This document shows positions 1 through 9,692 of a DNA stretch of 22,774 nt, one piece after another (within the stretch, counting starts at the first letter, position 1; each line of letters opens with the position of its first letter). The stretch is taken from assembly GCA_002423545.1 (NCBI GenBank), contig DIWP01000022.1, positions 53,373 through 76,146 on the forward strand, in the 5' to 3' direction. Both the position numbers and the translations under genes were made by a program. The stretch is from Thermoleophilia bacterium UBA6103 (lineage in GTDB: Bacteria; Actinomycetota; Thermoleophilia; UBA2241). Below the pieces are notes generated by a model. That model worked only from the letters and a program-made list of their open reading frames with translations. It was not told the origin of the DNA and searched no databases.

Positions 1-1
1 G

Positions 2-2857
<2,856 letters not shown>

Positions 2858-2961
2858 CCAGTCACCAGATAGCTGTCGCTCGGCCTCAGGGTTGGCCGGC
2901 GCCGAGCCGGGTATGGTCCAGAAGGACGCGGATCACGGACACGTCGGTGGGGAGATACCAC

Positions 2962-3330
2962 ATGAAAGCTGTCGCGGACCTGGTCGACGAACGCAGCCTG
3001 CGTTCGCTGGCCGGAGCGCCGACCTACCTGGAAGGCGCCACCTGCGCCGAACACCACTGTGCCCGCATCACGGAGTCGACCGACATGCGCGTCGTGGCTC
3101 ACGTCGATGACATGGAGACGTACGACACCACGCTCACGGCCGACGGTGACCGTCTGCGCTGGTCCTGCACATGCGGCCGGGCGACGGCCGAACGCCCATG
3201 CAAGCACGTCGTGGCCGTCGGCGTCACCATCTGGCGTCAGTCGCCGCCGCGCAAGGACCAGCCCGACGACGTCTCGAAGGGACGCGGTCTCGGGCTGTCA
3301 CCGGACCAGGGCACCAGAAGCTCGACCTGA
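2962..3330 (+). CDS. small SWIM zinc-finger protein, first of a tandem pair
   Basis: A 122-residue protein whose C-terminal half carries a SWIM zinc motif, CxCx8CxH (C69, C71, C80, H82; sequence CTCGRATAERPCKH). SWIM fingers bind zinc and act in DNA or protein binding; nothing more specific can be said here. The start at ATG 2962 is chosen because GGGGAG (2949-2954) sits seven bases before it; a GTG at 2947 is in frame but has no site. It is aligned residue for residue with the next gene (LVD..SLR..AGA near the N terminus; the four zinc ligands at identical positions), so the two arose by duplication. It has an extra hydrophilic tail of about 25 residues. The two are probably cotranscribed (67-base gap). 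No helicase such as the Swi2/Snf2 proteins often linked to SWIM domains is adjacent. Confidence 0.75.
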   Translation: MKAVADLVDERSLRSLAGAPTYLEGATCAEHHCARITESTDMRVVAHVDDMETYDTTLTADGDRLRWSCTCGRATAERPCKHVVAVGVTIWRQSPPRKDQPDDVSKGRGLGLSPDQGTRSST

Positions 3331-3397
3331 ACGCCGGCGACGCTCGTGGGCGGGTCCCGCTGGGTATGACCCTGTGACACCTGCAAAGGAGGATGCG

Positions 3398-3694
3398 ATG
3401 CCGACATGGACCGACCTCGTCGACCAGAGCTCGCTGCGCGAATCGGCAGGAGCCGAGGCGTTTCAGAAGGGTCAGGCCTGCCTCAGCGACGGTTGCATCG
3501 GCTTCGTGGCTTCAACGCCACGCGAGGTGACCGCCGTCATCCGCGACGGTCAGGTCTACAACACGATCGTGCGCACGGTAGACGGCAAGCTGGGATGGGC
3601 GTGCTCGTGCGGCGATGTGACGCGGGAGGCGCCGTGCCGGCACGTCGTGGCGCTGGCCCTGGCGCTCGAGCAGGACCCGAAGCTCGGCCACTGA
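3398..3694 (+). CDS. small SWIM zinc-finger protein, second of a tandem pair
   Basis: A 98-residue paralogue of the preceding gene. The SWIM motif CSCGDVTREAPCRH puts ligands at C69, C71, C80 and H82, exactly as in its neighbour. The N-terminal part (TDLVDQSSLRESAGAEAFQKG) is the counterpart of ADLVDERSLRSLAGAPTYLEG next door. The start is fixed by an almost perfect Shine-Dalgarno AAAGGAGG (3385-3392) five bases before ATG 3398. The frame is open far upstream but has no supporting site there. The role is unknown: a zinc-stabilised binding module with no catalytic domain attached. Its strong ribosome site suggests it is the better expressed of the pair. Confidence 0.78.
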   Translation: MPTWTDLVDQSSLRESAGAEAFQKGQACLSDGCIGFVASTPREVTAVIRDGQVYNTIVRTVDGKLGWACSCGDVTREAPCRHVVALALALEQDPKLGH

Positions 3695-3700
3695 GGCCTG

Positions 3701-3715
3701 CGAGACCCAGTCTCG
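3701..3715. terminator. small hairpin between convergent genes
   Basis: CGAGAC (3701-3706), a 3-base loop and GTCTCG (3710-3715) form a perfect 6-bp stem just after the SWIM stop codon and before the end of the opposing protease gene. There is no U-tract, so a termination role is inferred from position only. Confidence 0.35.
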
Positions 3716-3755
3716 GACTCTGAGGACCGTCTCCGGCAGCCGGTCGGCGGTCGTC

Positions 3756-5519
3756 TCAGCCGAGGCGCCTCTCGGCGATGATCTGCAGCACCTCGAGCTG
3801 ATCGCAATCGAACCAGTAGGCGTCGCAGACGCCGCAGTAGTCGACGTCGAGCGCGACGTCGTAGCTGTAGTGCCGGGCGATCATGGAGCGGCCGCAGCCC
3901 GGGCAGGTCCGTAAGGCGCCCCGGGGCCGAAAGCGGCCGGTGACGGCGGCACGCCGCCGGCTGTTACCGCCCTGCACGGTCTCGTCGGCGAGCGCCTGCT
4001 GTCCGGCGCTGAAGCCGACCTCGCGCCGCGCGATCACGCGGGCCACCGCATCGGCCCCGGCGAAGCGCCCGCCGCAGCCGCGACAGACGGCGAGGCGCAC
4101 ACCCTCGTAGTCGGCCGGGATCAGGGCGCCTCCGCAGGCCGGACACCGATGGGCATGGCCGAGCCCGTCGGTGACGGCCCTCGCCGCGCCTTCCGCCGCC
4201 TCGCGACGCCCCGGAGCCGCACCGGCCCGAGCGCCGCCAGTCGCAGCATCGGCACCGGCCCGGGCACCGCCGGCCGCTACGGCTGCGCCGGCTCGGGCAC
4301 CGCCAGCCGCAACGTCGGCGACGGCCGGACCGGCGGCGGCGGTCGCCGCGGCCATCAGGCCCGCCTGTTGTGCCGACCGCAGCGCCTCGTCCGGTCGCAG
4401 CCCGGGTGCCGGAGACACGTGCTCACGCCTCTGCAGCGACTCCTCCAGCTGCGCCGCCTGCTCCTGGAAGGCACGGCGGCTCACGTTCGCCAGCCGCAGC
4501 AGCGCGTCGATCCGCTCGTCGAGCGGCGGATGACTGGCCAGCCAGCGTTCCAGGGCGCCGTCTGGCCGGCCGCTCTCACCGGTGATGCACAGCGCCGCCA
4601 GTCCCGGCGGCACGTAGCCACGCCCCACCGGATGGTCGGCGATGGTCCGCAGCGCCAGCGCCAGGCTCATCGGATCGCGCGTGTAGCGCACCGCCGCCAG
4701 GTCGGCCTCGTACTCCCGCTGGCGAGACAGAGCGCCGCTCACGATGCCGCCGGCGACCTCGGCGAACCAGGAGAGCAGGCTGCCGGCCGCGCCGCCCCTG
4801 TCGGCCCAGGGCCTGTCGGCGTCGCCCAGACCCTCGCCCAGCTCGCCGAGCGCGTCGCCGATACTCTCGTACAGCCCAAACAACATGCACGCGGCGGTGA
4901 CGGTGACGTGCGAGCCGGACAGGACATGCGCGAACTCGTGCGCTACCACACCCTGCAGTTGCTGCCGTGACAGGCCCGAGAGGGCTCCCTCCGAGACACC
5001 GACGACGCTGCCGCCGCGGAAGTCGCTGAAGGCGAATGCATTCATGCCCAGGCTCGGGACCACGACGGCCTCGACCTCCGGCCGGCCGCCGGCCAGCCGC
5101 AGCTCCTCGACGATGTTCGCCAGTCTCTGGTGGTAGCGGTCGTGCGGGTCGAGCGGTCGGCCGCCCATCGCCGCCAGCAGACGCCGGCGCGCATCGCGGT
5201 GCGACCCATACCAGCTCACCGTGGCGCCGATCACGGCGACGGCCAGCGTCGGGACCACGTGATACCAGCGCAGTCCGGTTGTGAACATCGACCAGGCCGG
5301 ACCCAGGGCGAGCAGGAGAAGACCGACGACAAGGCTGAGGACGACGACCGGGATCAGCCAGACGACGATCAGCAGCGCGAACAGCAGCCAGACACGCCAG
5401 CGCCGCTCGCGCTCGACCACGAACAGCGGGCGCCGCCTCGCGTCAGACTGCCTCTCGTCTGGCCGCTTCTCGTCTGGTTTCATGACTCGCACACCGACAG
5501 CATCCATGCAGGTCTTCAT
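3756..5519 (-). CDS. M48 (HtpX-like) membrane metalloprotease with C-terminal zinc ribbons
   Basis: Zinc endopeptidase of the inner membrane, probably clearing misfolded membrane proteins. A hydrophobic block at about residues 43-74 (likely a hairpin) and another at 87-104 precede NAFAFSDF and the zinc site HEFAH (H194, E195, H198); SRQREYEAD (265-273) supplies the third ligand and HPPLDERIDALL closes the M48 domain. A linker with three 11-residue AGGARAGA-type repeats leads to two zinc ribbons: C459/C462/C479/C482, and C539/C542/C562/C565 followed by AYWFDCDQLE, the zf-TFIIB pattern. At 587 residues it is about twice the size of ordinary HtpX (near 290). The start is uncertain: ATG codons at 5519, 5507 and 5483 are in frame and none has a strong ribosome site; 5483 (MKPDEKRPDERQ) is equally reasonable. 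It stands alone, convergent with the SWIM pair. Confidence 0.85.
   Translation of the reverse strand: MKTCMDAVGVRVMKPDEKRPDERQSDARRRPLFVVERERRWRVWLLFALLIVVWLIPVVVLSLVVGLLLLALGPAWSMFTTGLRWYHVVPTLAVAVIGATVSWYGSHRDARRRLLAAMGGRPLDPHDRYHQRLANIVEELRLAGGRPEVEAVVVPSLGMNAFAFSDFRGGSVVGVSEGALSGLSRQQLQGVVAHEFAHVLSGSHVTVTAACMLFGLYESIGDALGELGEGLGDADRPWADRGGAAGSLLSWFAEVAGGIVSGALSRQREYEADLAAVRYTRDPMSLALALRTIADHPVGRGYVPPGLAALCITGESGRPDGALERWLASHPPLDERIDALLRLANVSRRAFQEQAAQLEESLQRREHVSPAPGLRPDEALRSAQQAGLMAAATAAAGPAVADVAAGGARAGAAVAAGGARAGADAATGGARAGAAPGRREAAEGAARAVTDGLGHAHRCPACGGALIPADYEGVRLAVCRGCGGRFAGADAVARVIARREVGFSAGQQALADETVQGGNSRRRAAVTGRFRPRGALRTCPGCGRSMIARHYSYDVALDVDYCGVCDAYWFDCDQLEVLQIIAERRLG
4219..4317 (-). 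repeat. 33-bp tandem repeat, 3 copies, in M48 protease linker
   Basis: Units at 4219-4251, 4252-4284 and 4285-4317 share the frame GCrCCGGCyCGrGCrCCGCC on the + strand and encode 11-residue AGGARAGA blocks on the minus strand, between the protease domain and the first zinc ribbon. Confidence 0.85.
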
Positions 5520-5597
5520 CGGCAGCCGCCGCCGACTTCACAAGCAGCCGACGGCACGAGACGGGGTGAGCCCGGAGCAGAGGTACGGGGGGACCAC

Positions 5598-5675
5598 TGA
5601 GGCGGAGGAGCCGGCAACGGCGGCAGGAGAGACGGCTGAGGCGGGCGAGCCCGCAACGGCGGTACAAGAGACGGC
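5598..5675. repeat. imperfect 39-bp tandem repeat, 2 copies, intergenic
   Basis: Units 5598-5636 and 5637-5675 (beginning TGAGGCGG and ending AGAGACGGC) differ at about seven positions. They fill the 188-base gap between the start of the protease gene and the end of the amidotransferase gene. I see no convincing gene or promoter in this gap. Confidence 0.7.
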
Positions 5676-5707
5676 CGGTCTGGCCGGGCGGAGGCGACGG
5701 AAGTCTC

Positions 5708-6421
5708 TCAGGACGAGCCGGCCATCACCCCCGAGGCGACCAGGAAGTTGTCGATCAGCAGACCGCAGAACGAGGCATAGTCCCGCACATGGACCTGCGT
5801 GTGGGCACGGATCTCGTCGGGCCAGCCGGGCATGAGGTCGCGCAGACGTGCTTCGTCGCTGCGCACCCACTTCTCCGCCAGCTCTGGATCCACCTCGGGG
5901 TGGAACTGTACGCCCCACGAGCACGAACCGGCCCGGAAGACCTGCTCGCCGTCGTCGCGGGCGGCGACCCGGACGGCGCCCGGCGGCAGCTCGAACGAGT
6001 AATCGTGCCACTGCATCGTGATGAACGGCGAGTCGATGCCGATAAGCAGCGGATCGTGCGCCTGCGTCTCGACCTCGATCCAGCCGATCTCCGGATAGGA
6101 ACGCTGGTACACACGCGCGCCGGCGGCGGCAGCCAGCAGTTGTGCGCCCAGGCAGATGCCCAGCACCGGGAACTGCTCGGCAAGGAGACGGGTGAGAAGG
6201 ACCCGTTCGAGGCGCAGGAACGGGAACTGCGCCTCCTGGTGCACGTGCATGTCTCCGCCCATGAGGATGAGGGCCGAGAACGCCTGCATCGTCTCGGGGA
6301 CAGGTGCGCCCGAACCGACGTCGATCAGCTGCCACGGACAGCCGACGGCGTTGAGATGACGGCCGATGGTCGAAGGCGGGTCCAGACGGTCGTGCTGGAT
6401 GATGGCCACGGGTCTCATCAT
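5708..6421 (-). CDS. class I glutamine amidotransferase (GMP synthase-like GATase domain protein)
   Basis: Stand-alone triad glutaminase that would release ammonia from glutamine or hydrolyse gamma-glutamyl compounds; the acceptor is unknown. The nucleophile elbow GICLGAQ (Cys at residue 90) and VQFHPE (His 174, Glu 176) give the full Cys-His-Glu triad. ALILMGGDMHVHQ is the usual oxyanion-side strand. At about 237 residues it matches YfeJ-like proteins and lacks any synthetase domain. The start is taken at ATG 6421 (MMRPVAIIQHDR); ATG 6418 is equivalent. An in-frame ATG at 6457 would add 12 residues not typical of the fold. The ribosome site is weak (GGGGGC upstream). It is divergent from the CinA gene, with 220 bases between them. 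Confidence 0.85.
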   Translation of the reverse strand: MMRPVAIIQHDRLDPPSTIGRHLNAVGCPWQLIDVGSGAPVPETMQAFSALILMGGDMHVHQEAQFPFLRLERVLLTRLLAEQFPVLGICLGAQLLAAAAGARVYQRSYPEIGWIEVETQAHDPLLIGIDSPFITMQWHDYSFELPPGAVRVAARDDGEQVFRAGSCSWGVQFHPEVDPELAEKWVRSDEARLRDLMPGWPDEIRAHTQVHVRDYASFCGLLIDNFLVASGVMAGSS

Positions 6422-6504
6422 TGTCCCGATCGCCCCCAAGAGATAGCCCCGCTGCATTCTATCGCCTGACGGCCGCCGACGCTGCCCACGAGGCGGTCCG
6501 CGCT

Positions 6505-6576
6505 CTGCCGTGCCCCGCCTGCCGAGCTCGCGCCGGCACCCTGCCGTGCCCCGCCTGCCGCGCTCGCGCCGGCGCG
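6505..6576. repeat. 36-bp tandem repeat, 2 copies, in divergent intergenic region
   Basis: Units 6505-6540 and 6541-6576 both begin CTGCCGTGCCCCGCCTGCCG and continue with GCTCGCGCCGGC, with only minor differences. They lie between the divergent amidotransferase and CinA genes. The period is a multiple of three although the DNA appears non-coding. Confidence 0.85.
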
Positions 6577-6641
6577 CCACCTTGCCCCACTTCCGGAGCT
6601 CTGCCAGACTCGCGGCGACCGCGACCGCACGAGGAGCACCC

Positions 6642-7589
6642 GTGACCGACGATCCAACGCCCGCCGTTCAGGAGAACGACGTCGAGGCAACGTACGTCCC
6701 CGTCACGCCGCCGAGCCGCAGCGTCGATGCCCTCGGGCCGGCCGTTGAGGTGGTGTCGGCCGGCAACGAGGTCCTGCTCGGCGACGTGCTGGACACCAAC
6801 ACCAACTGGCTCTGCGTGCGCGTCACGGCGCTCGGCGGGCACGTGCGCCGTACCGTCATGCTGCGCGACGAGATCGAGAGCATCGCCACCGAGCTGCGCG
6901 CCGTCATCGCCGGCCGTCCGGCGCTCATCTTCACCGTCGGCGGCCTGGGCCCCACCACCGACGACCTCACGCTGGCCGGCGTCGCCGCCGCGCTCGACGT
7001 GCCGCTGGTGCTGCACCCGGACGCGGAACGCATGGTCACCGAGCGCTACGCCGAGTTCGCCAGGCGCAAGAACGTGCCGTTCGCCGGGCTGAACGACGCG
7101 CGCCGCAAGATGGCCCGCCTGCCGCGCGGCGCCACGCCGCTGCTCAACCCGGTCGGGGGGGCGCCGGGAGTGCTCATGAGGCTCGATCGCGACGGCCGCA
7201 TCGCCGGCGTCGACGCCGGTGCGACCACCATCGTCAGCCTGCCCGGCGTGCCGGCCGAGCTCAAGGCCATCGTCGACGAGAGCCTCGCGGACGAGTTGCA
7301 CAGGATCTTCGGCGACGCTCGCTTCGAGGAGCGCACCCTGCTGCTCGCCACGCACGATGAATCGGCCATCGCCCACGTGCTGGCGGCGGTCGAGCGGGCA
7401 CATCCCGACGTGTACATCAAGTCGCGCGCGCAGGTCATCGGCTCGGAGCAGTCCAACCGGATCACGGCTGCGGCGCGTGGCAGCGATGCGGAGGCGGTCG
7501 CGGCGCGCCTCGACCCGGTGATCGCCGACCTCATCGCGGGGATCACCGCCGCCGGCTACGAGGTCCGGCCGCTCGAGGACGAAGGCTGA
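6642..7589 (+). CDS. cinA: CinA-family protein, MoCF (molybdopterin-binding-like) domain
   Basis: A 315-residue CinA N-domain protein (COG1058). VEVVSAGNEVLLGDVLDTNTNWL and TVGGLGPTTDDLT are the family's hallmark segments, and SLPGVPAELKAIV follows. CinA family members are linked to nucleotide repair (ADP-ribose pyrophosphatase activity) and NMN deamidation. The NMN amidohydrolase (PncC) C-domain is absent here, so only the first activity could apply; this is inference. The start is the GTG at 6642, preceded by GAGGAG (6631-6636) with five bases of spacing. The frame is open further upstream, but that part runs through the 36-bp repeats and reads as low-complexity Arg/Ser/Pro. A hydrophilic N-terminal extension of about 30 residues precedes the domain. 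It ends 41 bases from the convergent GNAT gene. Confidence 0.85.
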   Translation: MTDDPTPAVQENDVEATYVPVTPPSRSVDALGPAVEVVSAGNEVLLGDVLDTNTNWLCVRVTALGGHVRRTVMLRDEIESIATELRAVIAGRPALIFTVGGLGPTTDDLTLAGVAAALDVPLVLHPDAERMVTERYAEFARRKNVPFAGLNDARRKMARLPRGATPLLNPVGGAPGVLMRLDRDGRIAGVDAGATTIVSLPGVPAELKAIVDESLADELHRIFGDARFEERTLLLATHDESAIAHVLAAVERAHPDVYIKSRAQVIGSEQSNRITAAARGSDAEAVAARLDPVIADLIAGITAAGYEVRPLEDEG

Positions 7590-7630
7590 GCGGGGGCCGT
7601 CCGGCCACCGGTCGCGCGTCCGTCAGCAGA

Positions 7631-8131
7631 TCACGGCAGAGCGCGAGCCCAGAGATCGTGCAGACGATCGGACCACGTGACCTGACGTTCGATCGTCATG
7701 CCGATGCGTCGCGCGACTCCCTGCGAGCGGACGTTGTCGGGCACGATGAGCGAGTAGATGCGGCGCAGCCCCAGCTCGACGGCGTGCGTCAGGATGCCGG
7801 CGGCGGCCTCCGTCGCAAAGCCATGCCCCCACTCGTCGCTGCGCAGCTCCCAGCCGAGCTCCGGCAGACAGTCGCCCTCGATGTCACGCAGAGCCGGGCC
7901 GCAGACACCTATGAGCCGGCCACTGGAACGGAGCACCACGGCGTACTCGCCCATGCCGTCGCGACGATAGCGCTCCAGATTGGCGTCGATGGCCGCACGC
8001 GTCTGCTCGCGCGTGAACGGCGCCGGCTCCCACCAGCGCACCCTGGGGTCGGCGTAGATGTCGGCCAGCTCGTCGAGGTCGCCGGCCACGAGCTCCCGGA
8101 CGATCAGCCGCTCAGTCCGCAGAGGGAGCAT
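7631..8131 (-). CDS. GNAT-family N-acetyltransferase (RimJ/RimL-like)
   Basis: A 166-residue acetyl-CoA-dependent acyltransferase. It opens with LRTERLIVRELVAGDLDELADIYADP, the typical RimJ/RimL-like N terminus. It continues with ELGWELRSDEWGHGFATEAA, the acetyl-CoA-binding strand region, and IVPDNVRSQGVARRIGM, the usual pattern after the cofactor loop. The substrate is unknown: ribosomal protein N-termini or a small molecule are possible. The start is ATG 8131, inside the last codons of the biotin carboxylase gene (20-base overlap), with AGGAAC-like purines absent. Translational coupling to that gene is therefore likely. The frame stays open upstream, but those codons are the antisense-frame shadow of accC. 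Confidence 0.85.
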   Translation of the reverse strand: MLPLRTERLIVRELVAGDLDELADIYADPRVRWWEPAPFTREQTRAAIDANLERYRRDGMGEYAVVLRSSGRLIGVCGPALRDIEGDCLPELGWELRSDEWGHGFATEAAAGILTHAVELGLRRIYSLIVPDNVRSQGVARRIGMTIERQVTWSDRLHDLWARALP

Positions 8132-9509
8132 GCGCGTCGAGCGGGGCCGCCACCGGTCCATCGGCCGGCTCCGAGAACTGTTCATCGATGAAGTGCGTCG
8201 AGACGGTGCCGGCCACGAACAGTGGATGGTCGAGCACCCGGCGATGGAACGGGATGGTCGTCTTGATGCCCTCGACCCGGAACTGGTCGAGCGCCCAGCG
8301 GCCACGGGCGATCGCCTCGGAGCGGTCCCGGCCCCAGACGATCAGCTTGGCGAGCAGGCTGTCGTAGAACGGCGGCACCGAGTAGCCCTGATAGAGGTGT
8401 GAGTCGAGGCGCACCCAGGGTCCGCCCGGCGGTTGCCAGCGGCTCACCGTGCCCGGCGACGGCATGAAGTCGTTGTCGGGATCCTCGGCGTTGATGCGGA
8501 ACTCGATGGCGTGCCCCTCCACCTGCACGTGCGCCTGCGTGATGTCGAGCAGCTCGCCGGCGGCGATCCGGATGCCGGTCTTGACGATGTCGATGCCGGT
8601 GACCATCTCGGTGATGGGGTGCTCCACCTGGACGCGGGTGTTCATCTCCATGAAGTAGAAGAACCCCTGCGGGTCGAGCAGGAACTCGACGGTGCCAGCG
8701 CCCACGTAGCCGCAGGCACGCGCGGCTTCCACGGCCGCGTTGCCCATGGCGGCACGCGTCATCCCGTCGACGGCCGGCGACGGCGCCTCCTCGACGAGCT
8801 TCTGGTGGCGACGCTGGATGGAGCAGTCACGCTCGCCGAGGTGGATGACGCCGCCGTGCGCGTCGGCCAGCACCTGGATCTCCACGTGACGCGGGCTGCC
8901 GATATAGCGCTCCACGTAGACGGCGCCGTTGCCGAAGGCGGCCTGCGCCTCGTTCTGTGCCTGCCGCACGCCGGCTTCCAGCCCGCTCTCTTCGTGCACG
9001 ATGCGGATGCCCTTGCCGCCACCGCCGGCGGCCGCCTTGACCATCACCGGCAGGCCGATCTTGCGGGCCACCTCGACCGCTTCCTCGATGTCCTCGACGA
9101 TGCCGTCCGAGCCCGGTGTGACCGGTACGCCGGCGGCCGTCATGGTGGTGCGCGCCGAGGCTTTGTCGCCCATCAGCTCGATCGCCTCCGGCCCAGGGCC
9201 GATGAAGACCAGGTCGTTCTCGGCGCAGAGACGCGAGAAGCCGGCGTTCTCGGCCAGGAAGCCGTAGCCAGGATGGATGGCCTGGGCGCCGCGACTCTGG
9301 GCGGCCGCGATCAGCGCCGGCTGCTGCAGATAGCTGGCCGCCGCCGGCGGCGGCCCGATGCAGACCGCCTCGTCGGCGCAGGACACGTGCAGGCTGTCGC
9401 GGTCGGCCTCCGAGTACACGGCGACCGTCTGCACGCCCAGCTCCTTGCAGGCGCGCACGATCCGCAGGGCGATCTCGCCGCGATTGGCGATCAGGATCTT
9501 CTCGAACAT
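8112..9509 (-). CDS. accC: biotin carboxylase (acetyl/propionyl-CoA carboxylase subunit)
   Basis: ATP-grasp biotin carboxylase that carboxylates biotin on the carrier protein with bicarbonate, feeding malonyl-CoA or methylmalonyl-CoA synthesis. The start MFEKILIANRGEIALRIVRACKELG is canonical. Further hallmarks are HPGYGFLAENA, the glycine-rich ATP loop KAAAGGGGKGIRIV, GERDCSIQRRHQKLVEEAPSP, EMNTRVQVEHP and FRINAEDP. At 465 residues it is the length of a stand-alone AccC (about 450) with a short extra C-tail; there is no BCCP domain, and no accB or carboxyltransferase gene is adjacent. ATG 9509 has GGAG six bases upstream and a TATACT -10 candidate at 9544-9539. It overlaps the downstream GNAT gene by 20 bases. 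Confidence 0.96.
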   Translation of the reverse strand: MFEKILIANRGEIALRIVRACKELGVQTVAVYSEADRDSLHVSCADEAVCIGPPPAAASYLQQPALIAAAQSRGAQAIHPGYGFLAENAGFSRLCAENDLVFIGPGPEAIELMGDKASARTTMTAAGVPVTPGSDGIVEDIEEAVEVARKIGLPVMVKAAAGGGGKGIRIVHEESGLEAGVRQAQNEAQAAFGNGAVYVERYIGSPRHVEIQVLADAHGGVIHLGERDCSIQRRHQKLVEEAPSPAVDGMTRAAMGNAAVEAARACGYVGAGTVEFLLDPQGFFYFMEMNTRVQVEHPITEMVTGIDIVKTGIRIAAGELLDITQAHVQVEGHAIEFRINAEDPDNDFMPSPGTVSRWQPPGGPWVRLDSHLYQGYSVPPFYDSLLAKLIVWGRDRSEAIARGRWALDQFRVEGIKTTIPFHRRVLDHPLFVAGTVSTHFIDEQFSEPADGPVAAPLDAHAPSAD

Positions 9510-9538
9510 CTTCGGCTCCGCAGTGACGACGTCGGCGG

Positions 9539-9544
9539 AGTATA
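9539..9544 (-). promoter_or_regulatory. candidate -10 element for accC
   Basis: The minus strand reads TATACT (five of six to consensus), 30 bases before the accC ATG, in one of the few AT-rich patches of the region. No good -35 hexamer is seen 16-18 bases upstream, so this is a partial match only. Confidence 0.35.
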
Positions 9545-9565
9545 TCAACGCCCCCTCTGGCCTCC

Positions 9566-9622
9566 GCGACGTCCGTGCGTATGGCGGCCGGCGCCTCGGG
9601 GGGCGACGTCCGTGCTTATGGC
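9566..9622. repeat. 20-bp direct repeat pair in accC-pilB intergenic region
   Basis: GCGACGTCCGTGCGTATGGC (9566-9585) recurs with one mismatch at 9603-9622, 37 bases apart, between the divergent accC and pilB genes. It may be a paired regulator site; this is inferred from position. Confidence 0.55.
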
Positions 9623-9629
9623 ATCCGCA

Positions 9630-9660
9630 CGACGCCGAGAGACTCGATATCTCGGCGTCG
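9630..9660. promoter_or_regulatory. perfect 11-bp inverted repeat upstream of pilB
   Basis: CGACGCCGAGA (9630-9640) and TCTCGGCGTCG (9650-9660) pair perfectly around the 9-base spacer GACTCGATA. The right arm ends 32 bases before the pilB ATG. It could be a dimeric regulator operator or a 5' leader hairpin. As a terminator it would make little sense between divergent genes. Confidence 0.5.
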
Positions 9661-9680
9661 GCTGCCGATAGGGTCCAGTG

Positions 9681-9686
9681 AGGAGG
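9681..9686 (+). promoter_or_regulatory. ribosome binding site that sets the pilB start
   Basis: A perfect AGGAGG lies six bases before ATG 9693. It lies inside the open frame from GTG 9678, so that GTG and probably ATG 9690 (three bases away) are not the start. Confidence 0.8.
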
Positions 9687-9692
9687 TCGATG

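Noticed and set aside
2881..2946. Promoter before the first SWIM gene (TTGGCC ... TATGGT)
   Set aside because: The spacing is only 14 bases and both hexamers are poor.
6510..6641. N-terminal extension of CinA through the 36-bp repeats
   Set aside because: GAGGAG with GTG 6642 is a far better start, and the extension is low-complexity Arg/Pro/Ser.
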